Shown piece after piece: positions 59,279 through 64,000 of a stretch of DNA of 64,000 bases. The stretch's first letter is position 1, and each line of letters opens with the position of its first letter. Both the position numbers and the translations under genes were made by a program. The notes beneath the pieces were generated by a model. The model had not been told where the DNA came from and did no database searches. It saw nothing but the letters and a program-made list of their open reading frames with translations. Source of the DNA: Marinobacterium litorale DSM 23545 (GTDB taxonomy: Bacteria; Pseudomonadota; Gammaproteobacteria; Pseudomonadales; Balneatricaceae); the NCBI RefSeq assembly GCF_000428985.1, contig NZ_AUAZ01000017.1:36275-100274 (forward strand), read 5' to 3'.

Positions 59279-59641
59279 ATGCCAATTAAACGTTTTGTTT
59301 TTATTTATGTTCTTATGCTACCCACTGCATTTTTTATGTCAGTGTGTTACCTGCTCTATGAATATGGTGTTAATTCTACATTAGATTATTTAACTAGGAT
59401 TGACAGTCTAAGAGAATATTTAGAGATTGGGTTTACTACAGCTGCTTTTGCTTTTTTATTGTCTTTACTGTTCTTTTTGCCAATGGTTATTAAGGGCGTA
59501 TGTAAAGCATTAATGGAAATTAAAAATTACTGGACTATTCATCAGATAAACAAAATTAAGGACCTTAAAGAAAAAGGTGTTTTTACTGAAGAAGAATACA
59601 ATGAAAAGCTGATAACAATGAAAGGTAAGTTAAAGCTGTAG
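59279..59641 (+). CDS. Two-helix membrane protein with SHOCT-like tail
   Basis: 120 residues. Two transmembrane segments (FVFIYVLMLPTAFFMSVCYL, about 7-27; TAAFAFLLSLLFFLPMVIKG, about 54-73) and a C-terminal SHOCT-like motif (IKDLKEKGVFTEEEYNEKL). GAGG 6 bases upstream. Strikingly AT-rich compared with flanking virion genes. Candidate lysogenic-conversion or exclusion gene. Confidence 0.65.
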   Translation: MPIKRFVFIYVLMLPTAFFMSVCYLLYEYGVNSTLDYLTRIDSLREYLEIGFTTAAFAFLLSLLFFLPMVIKGVCKALMEIKNYWTIHQINKIKDLKEKGVFTEEEYNEKLITMKGKLKL

Positions 59642-59670
59642 TACTAACTGTTTAATAAAAGGATTTAGTG

Positions 59671-59889
59671 ATGAAAGTCTTTATTAAACTGTTGGTATTA
59701 CCTTTTGTTTTTATAAAGTTGGGCATTAATCTCACTGTCATAATGTTTGAAGCAATAAACTATTTGCTACAGTTTTTTGTTCAAACAGGGGATGTACTTA
59801 ATGAGTCACTGAAAGAAGTAGAAAAAGACTTAGCCAAGAAAACGCAAGAAAAAGGGAAGGAGTCTCAAGAAGCCAATAATAAAAAATAG
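59671..59889 (+). CDS. Small membrane-associated protein
   Basis: 72 residues from ATG 59671 (AAGGA 7 bases upstream): hydrophobic first half (VFIKLLVLPFVFIKLGINLT, EAINYLLQFFVQ) and a Lys/Glu-rich tail (KEVEKDLAKKTQEKGKESQE). AT-rich like the gene before it and probably acquired together. Confidence 0.6.
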   Translation: MKVFIKLLVLPFVFIKLGINLTVIMFEAINYLLQFFVQTGDVLNESLKEVEKDLAKKTQEKGKESQEANNKK

Positions 59890-59892
59890 CCT

Positions 59893-59960
59893 ATAAGCTG
59901 TCTCGAAAATCGTATAAGTATTAAACTACCCTCTGGTTTAATGCAGCCGAGACAGCTTAT
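59893..59960 (+). repeat. 13-bp inverted repeat around the gp50-like start codon
   Basis: ATAAGCTGTCTCG (59893-59905) and its exact complement CGAGACAGCTTAT (59948-59960) enclose 42 bases that contain a second small palindrome TTAAAC...GTTTAA. The right arm includes the GAGA ribosome-site candidate and the A and T of ATG 59959. In mRNA this stem should block initiation. Confidence 0.85.
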
Positions 59961-62900
59961 GAACTCTTCTAGCAATACCCCTCAAAACCCTTATGCAAAA
60001 GCTGAGCAATTACTTGAAGCGATTGATCGCCGTAAGGGCAGGCTGACCAAGAACAGCTCAATTACTCAACAGCAGATTGGGCAAGTAACTTCTAATTTCA
60101 CACCCATTCCTGATATACCCGAGTATGTACCTGAAAAACGCATTCAGGATGAGCGAGCTGATGTAGATCAACGCCTTAAAACGATGGTTGATCGTAACGC
60201 CAATGCTTGGGCTACGGATACTGATCGTGATTCTTTAGCTGGTAACTTAAAGCAAGCAGGTGCTGTGGTTACCACTACTGGGCGAGATATCGTTTCTGGT
60301 ATCGGTGAATCCGTTCAGGAATTCAGAGGCAAAGTTGATTTCTCTGTTGCTGATGAGCAGTCCAGAGACATCTTTATGCAGAAGAAACATCACCAAAAAG
60401 CACTTAATGACCTTGTGGCTGCTGGGTCTAAATTAGGTGAACAAATCAATAATGGTGAAATTTCTCCTGAAGAAGCAGCTGTTCGGCAAGTCAACCTTCA
60501 GGAAACCATGCTCAAGTTACAAGGCATGGGTATCTCTGAAGAGCAACAAGCGATACTGGATCAGCGCCCTGTACTTTATCAAGATGGTCGTGGTGGACGA
60601 TATAGCCATCTTACCAATGAACAGCACTTGGAAGATGCTTTTTCTAAACTTGAAAGTGCAGAAGAAATTGATGCCTTTTTCAAAGAGTATGTGCCGCAGC
60701 ATATTAATAACCCTAAGAAAGCTGATGAGCTTACAAACACTATAGGTAGTGCTGTAGAAGCGGAAGCTGATAACCGTCAGAAGGCTTATCAAGAATTTGA
60801 TGCAGGGAACTACCTGGACGGTATTACTCGATTGGGTGGATCTGTTGGTCGCTCAGCAATAGACGTTGGTAAAGGAGTTATCGACAATCCTCTTGGTGCT
60901 ATTGATGTTGCTACTGATCAAGCACTTGATTTAGCTGCTTATGCCCTTGGGGGCCGTAAATTTGGTACCGCCTTCAATATGGCATCAGCTGGTGGTGATG
61001 CGTTTGAAGCTCAACGCGAGGCTTTTAACCGCTTTGTAAAAGAGAACAACCGTGCCCCCACAGATGAAGAGCTAAATAACATGGCTCTTGGTACCTTGGC
61101 ACATTTCGCCCTTGACGCTGGTTCTACTGATGCTGCATCACGACTCTTACTGCGTTCAAAAGTAACACAGAGCTTGGGTAAAGCCGTAACTGACGCTCGT
61201 GAGAAACTGAGTCCTATCGTTAATTCTGCAGGTAAAGTACTTAAAGAAACTGGTGCTGTTGCTGCAACTACTGGTATCGAGACTGTTACTGGCGGATTGC
61301 AGTCCTTGAGCCAAGAAACCTTAATGCAGGGACACACTGATCTATCAAAGGTAGACGATAACACTGTATTGAAAGAAGCCTTCCTTGAAGGTATCGGCGG
61401 TGGTGTGACTGGCTCAGCTTTTAAAGCACCGGCCATTGCCAAAGCTACACTTCAAACAGGTATTGAAGTAGCTAAAACACCTGGTAAAGCTAAAGCCGCA
61501 AATGTCACTAAAGTCCGCGAACGGGTCATGAACAGCGGCGACACTGATTCTTTGTTGCGAACCAGCGACAAAACAATTACCCCTGAAGAAAAGGTTGATA
61601 TACTCCGCGCCCGCAACGAGGTCGATGGGGTAACCCCAGAAGAAGTAGAGCGTAATAACGCCGATATCCAAGAGATCCAGAAGCGCTTTGATGCGGATGC
61701 CACCAAGAAGCAAATCCGTAAAGAGGCTGTGGAGTCCGGTGACCTTACGCGTGTGTTGGATAATACCCGTGAGGATTTCGATCCCATCGAAGCCTTATCA
61801 ACCATACAATCCCGCAACATGCAGGAAAGCGCCACGGAAGGGGAGCGTGCGCAGAATTCGCAGGAAGCAACCAAAGTGTTTAGTAGTCTAATTGGTGAGC
61901 AGGAAAGTATCCTTGGGGAACTCGACGCAATAAGGGAGTCAGGCAACGCTGCTCAAAAAACACAAGAAAAACAAGAAATAGAGAGTCGTAAACAGGCCCT
62001 CGATAAAATGGTCACTGAAGCCGCGACTCTGCTTCAGGAGATTCGCTCGTATACCCACGGTAACGTAGAAGCTAACGAGTCTGCTGCGACTCAGTTGGAA
62101 GAGGGTACGGCAGCCGAAGATGAACTGAAGCCACTGGCTCAACGTATCGTTACCGCAGCGATGTACGCGCCCCAATCTATTGGCTCAGATACCGTCCAGA
62201 AAGCCCTCAAGAGCAGTGTTCTGACTACAGAGCAGCGTGAGTACCTGGAATCCTTTGCGGCGTCTCAGAACGCTATTTCAGAGGCTGAGAGTACTGAACG
62301 GGTATCCAAGGATATTTTTGAAGGTAGCGAGGACGGTAACTGGCGCGGTATCAAGCAGTACCGAACTGCCTTATCAACCTTGATTGAAACAGGCAATCAG
62401 CCGCGTATTTCACGGTTGATGTCCGAGCTTAATAATTTCACCGAATCCAAGGTTCAACGGGCTCAGGATTTCCGCCGTGCGTATGATGCGGCGGTTGAAC
62501 TTAAAGAGCAGCGAGGATCCTTGACCCAGGAACGTGCAGCGGAGCTGCGTAACACTGTCTCTGAGGTTAACAGTACTTACCAGCGTCAGGATGGTACCGG
62601 GTACAGCATTACAGCGAATACACCTAGCAGCATGATCGTTGCTGCTGAAGCAGAAGCGTCCGCGCTGCAGGCATTCCAGGCTGAGTCCCAAAGCCGTCTG
62701 AAGTTAACCGGTGAAATGGTAACGGAGGCTCCGGTTACCCAAAATACTGAGCAAACTGAGCCAGTCACACCGACTCAAGCTACTGCACCTCAGGAGCCTG
62801 TTAACGCTAAAGCCTGGGCAACACAGAACCAGGGTCAGGAAGTTCAGGTTAAATACCCGAACGGTAAGGCCAATATGTTTAAGGCCACTGTGACCGGTAA

Positions 62901-63624
62901 TACCCGTAAGGTGATGCGTAACGGTAAAGAGGAGATCCGGGCCGAGGCGGTTACTTCCCGTGGTAAGACCATTACTTTGAATCCCAATATCGATCTGGTT
63001 GGAAGCACCGAACAAACCAACGTACAGCCTTCATCTGTACAAACCACACAGACTCAAGTAACAAATCAACCCTCGGTTGACACTGATACCGAAGAGTCCA
63101 ATACGCAGGATTCAACGGCAGGTTATTACGCCGAATACGATTCCATGGCTGAAACCAGTCAAACTGCTACTGTTGGCTCAAACTCTTTTAACGCTGTTCA
63201 AAATGATCCTGTTACATGGGCAACGGAGAACAGCGGTCAAGAGATTACAGTACAAATAGGTGAAGGAACTGATCCTGTAACTGTTACTTTGACGGGTAAA
63301 ACACGCTCTACACCCAATACGGAAGGTGGGTACGTAACTGAGGTAGAGGCAATAACTGAGTCTGGTGAGGCTATCACTTTTGAGCCTAAGGCCATCATGG
63401 ATGGTTTACAGGAAATGACTCCAACAGGTGTAACTACTACACAACAAAACGGCCAACCAGTAGATGAAATTCCAAGTCCAAATGCCCCTGATATCGTAGC
63501 AGCTGAGAAGGCTCAGGTTGTTAACAGCGAACCTGTTAAACAACTCATTGAGGCAGTTAAAGCAGGTAACAATAAGATTGGCCCCCAGTTAAAAGCTGAG
63601 CTTGTGGATACCGTTGCAGGTTGA
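59959..63624 (+). CDS. Giant virion protein, putative N4-type virion RNA polymerase (gp50-like), N-terminal part; interrupted by IS
   Basis: About 1221 residues from ATG 59959 (MNSSSNTPQNPYAKAEQLLE); ATG 59941 would add six. The TGA that ends it is the first three bases of the IS left end, so the true protein continues beyond the element. Visible parts: helical N-terminus (YVPEKRIQDERADVDQRLKT), Gly/Ala-rich amphipathic region (AGAVVTTTGRDIVSGIGESV; GSVGRSAIDVGKGVIDNPLG), long helical stretches, a Gln-rich linker and two tandem about 68-residue beta units near the end. No polymerase motifs are in this part, which fits N4 gp50, where the polymerase domain starts near residue 1000. Identification is by position and style only. 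Confidence 0.6.
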   Translation: MNSSSNTPQNPYAKAEQLLEAIDRRKGRLTKNSSITQQQIGQVTSNFTPIPDIPEYVPEKRIQDERADVDQRLKTMVDRNANAWATDTDRDSLAGNLKQAGAVVTTTGRDIVSGIGESVQEFRGKVDFSVADEQSRDIFMQKKHHQKALNDLVAAGSKLGEQINNGEISPEEAAVRQVNLQETMLKLQGMGISEEQQAILDQRPVLYQDGRGGRYSHLTNEQHLEDAFSKLESAEEIDAFFKEYVPQHINNPKKADELTNTIGSAVEAEADNRQKAYQEFDAGNYLDGITRLGGSVGRSAIDVGKGVIDNPLGAIDVATDQALDLAAYALGGRKFGTAFNMASAGGDAFEAQREAFNRFVKENNRAPTDEELNNMALGTLAHFALDAGSTDAASRLLLRSKVTQSLGKAVTDAREKLSPIVNSAGKVLKETGAVAATTGIETVTGGLQSLSQETLMQGHTDLSKVDDNTVLKEAFLEGIGGGVTGSAFKAPAIAKATLQTGIEVAKTPGKAKAANVTKVRERVMNSGDTDSLLRTSDKTITPEEKVDILRARNEVDGVTPEEVERNNADIQEIQKRFDADATKKQIRKEAVESGDLTRVLDNTREDFDPIEALSTIQSRNMQESATEGERAQNSQEATKVFSSLIGEQESILGELDAIRESGNAAQKTQEKQEIESRKQALDKMVTEAATLLQEIRSYTHGNVEANESAATQLEEGTAAEDELKPLAQRIVTAAMYAPQSIGSDTVQKALKSSVLTTEQREYLESFAASQNAISEAESTERVSKDIFEGSEDGNWRGIKQYRTALSTLIETGNQPRISRLMSELNNFTESKVQRAQDFRRAYDAAVELKEQRGSLTQERAAELRNTVSEVNSTYQRQDGTGYSITANTPSSMIVAAEAEASALQAFQAESQSRLKLTGEMVTEAPVTQNTEQTEPVTPTQATAPQEPVNAKAWATQNQGQEVQVKYPNGKANMFKATVTGNTRKVMRNGKEEIRAEAVTSRGKTITLNPNIDLVGSTEQTNVQPSSVQTTQTQVTNQPSVDTDTEESNTQDSTAGYYAEYDSMAETSQTATVGSNSFNAVQNDPVTWATENSGQEITVQIGEGTDPVTVTLTGKTRSTPNTEGGYVTEVEAITESGEAITFEPKAIMDGLQEMTPTGVTTTQQNGQPVDEIPSPNAPDIVAAEKAQVVNSEPVKQLIEAVKAGNNKIGPQLKAELVDTVAG
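62800..63411 (+). repeat. Two related about 68-codon units in the gp50-like gene
   Basis: Unit 1 (62800-63005) and unit 2 (63205-63411) share WATxNxGQEVxV, a TVTGxTR block, EAxTxSGxxIT and a final LxG. They form a duplicated small beta domain separated by a Thr/Gln/Ser-rich linker. Confidence 0.75.
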
Positions 63625-63671
63625 ACCGCCCCGGCTTTACCGGAGACTCCATATCTTGAGAGGATGGAGTT

Positions 63672-63989
63672 ATGAACTCACCAAAACGATACTCCCCCGA
63701 AGTCCGGGAGCGAGCTGTTCGGTTAGTCATTGAACAGCAAGGCGAATATCCGTCCAAGTGGGCGGCGATCTGCTCAATTGCCAGTAAGATTGGCTGTACG
63801 CCAGAGACCTTGAGAGCCTGGTGCAAACGCACAGAGGTCACGCAGGAAGACGGCCGGACCAGCCTTTCTGAACGTGAACGACTCAAGCAACTGGAGCGTG
63901 AAAACACCGAACTGAAGCGCGCCAACGAGATCCTCCGCAAGGCGGCTGCTTTTTTCGCCCAGGCGGAGCTCGACCGCAAACCCAAGTGA
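63672..63989 (+). CDS. IS3-family transposase OrfA
   Basis: 105 residues. HTH_Tnp_1 domain: [44 protein letters not shown], then a leucine-zipper-like coiled coil ([20 protein letters not shown]) and [13 protein letters not shown], the typical end of OrfA. It binds the IS ends; the fused OrfAB made by -1 frameshifting is the transposase. Intact. Confidence 0.95.
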   Translation: MNSPKRYSPEVRERAVRLVIEQQGEYPSKWAAICSIASKIGCTPETLRAWCKRTEVTQEDGRTSLSERERLKQLERENTELKRANEILRKAAAFFAQAELDRKPK

Positions 63990-64000
63990 TGGTCTCGTTC
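63989..64000 (+). CDS. IS3-family transposase OrfB (first codons only)
   Basis: ATG overlapping the orfA stop (TGATG), reading MVSF to the window end, as OrfB of such elements commonly begins. The DDE integrase-type catalytic core would follow outside the window. Confidence 0.6.

Larger units (their letters stand above)
7931..64000. mobile_element. N4-like (Schitoviridae-type) prophage, right end outside window
   Basis: At least 56 kb of phage DNA with integrase, leftward early/middle genes and rightward late genes. The evidence for N4-type is the combination of a split T7-like RNA polymerase (RNAP1 and RNAP2), a MoxR/VWA pair, a family A DNA polymerase, an N4_gp56-type major capsid protein and a late gene order matching N4 gp69-gp68-gp67-fibres-gp59-gp58-gp57-gp56-gp55-gp54-gp53-gp52-gp51-gp50. 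N4 relatives I know of are lytic; an integrase module is unusual. The gp50-like gene is broken by an IS3-family element. Confidence 0.88.
63622..64000 (+). mobile_element. IS3-family insertion sequence, left end (truncated by window)
   Basis: The left inverted repeat begins TGAACCGCCCCGGCTTTACC, a terminal sequence typical of IS3-group elements, inside the gp50-like gene. Contains complete orfA and the first codons of orfB. GC-richer than the phage DNA around it. The 3-bp target duplication cannot be confirmed without the right end. Confidence 0.88.

Noticed and set aside
63400..64000. Right attachment site or phage end near the window edge
   Set aside because: No second copy of the tRNA-Leu 3' end is present; the break at 63622 is an IS end within a gene.

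Overview
The window is a piece of a gammaproteobacterial chromosome carrying most of an integrated, temperate, N4-like (Schitoviridae-type) podophage. The host part (1 to about 7930) is GC-rich and has ordinary housekeeping genes: an SLC13-type permease, a divergent CysB-type regulator, an EamA exporter translationally coupled to a DUF1853 gene, then uvrC, pgsA and a tRNA-Gly/Cys/Leu operon. The order uvrC-pgsA-glyW-cysT-leuZ is the one known in Escherichia coli, and the CysB, UvrC and PgsA sequences fit a gammaproteobacterium, plausibly a marine one. I cannot name the species.

The prophage starts at the 3' end of tRNA-Leu(UAA). A tyrosine integrase (8102-9085, +) is followed by a long leftward early/middle region (9082-30313, -). 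In transcription order from the right, that region contains: several tiny genes, some with their own hairpin and terminator; a DUF4326-SLOG fusion; the two subunits of an N4-type T7-like RNA polymerase (RNAP1 and RNAP2, separated by three small genes); small unknown genes; a MoxR-type AAA+ ATPase paired with a VWA/metallopeptidase-like protein; a Dda-like helicase; a family A DNA polymerase; and about 15 small accessory genes, including HTH, zinc-finger and Xis/AlpA-like proteins. A divergent control region (30314-31009) separates this from the rightward late region. It holds a strong leftward sigma70-type promoter and an intrinsic terminator that together define a probable small RNA of about 95 nt.

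The late region (31010-63624, +) follows N4 order: gp69-like, terminase (gp68), gp67-like, tail fibre/appendage genes, a lysis cassette (lipoprotein, DUF1353, holin, M15 endolysin), a leftward metabolic cassette (PhoH, glutaredoxin, MazG and one unknown), another fibre, portal (gp59), gp58-like, gp57-like, N4_gp56-family major capsid protein, gp55-like, gp54-like, gp53-like, gp52-like and gp51-like proteins, two AT-rich membrane-protein genes, and the N-terminal about 1220 residues of a giant virion protein in the position of the N4 virion RNA polymerase (gp50). That gene is cut by an IS3-family element whose left end is at 63622 and which runs off the window. The right attachment site and the rest of gp50 are not in view.

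The most interesting points are: integration of a phage type usually regarded as strictly lytic; three near-identical GC-rich hairpins with a GAA loop just upstream of early genes, matching the stem-loop core of N4 virion-RNA-polymerase promoters; the IS disruption of the putative virion RNA polymerase gene; the candidate sRNA in the early/late switch region; and the absence of any recognisable primase, SSB or CI-type repressor in the visible part. Functional names taken from N4 rest on remembered family features and gene order, not on searches.
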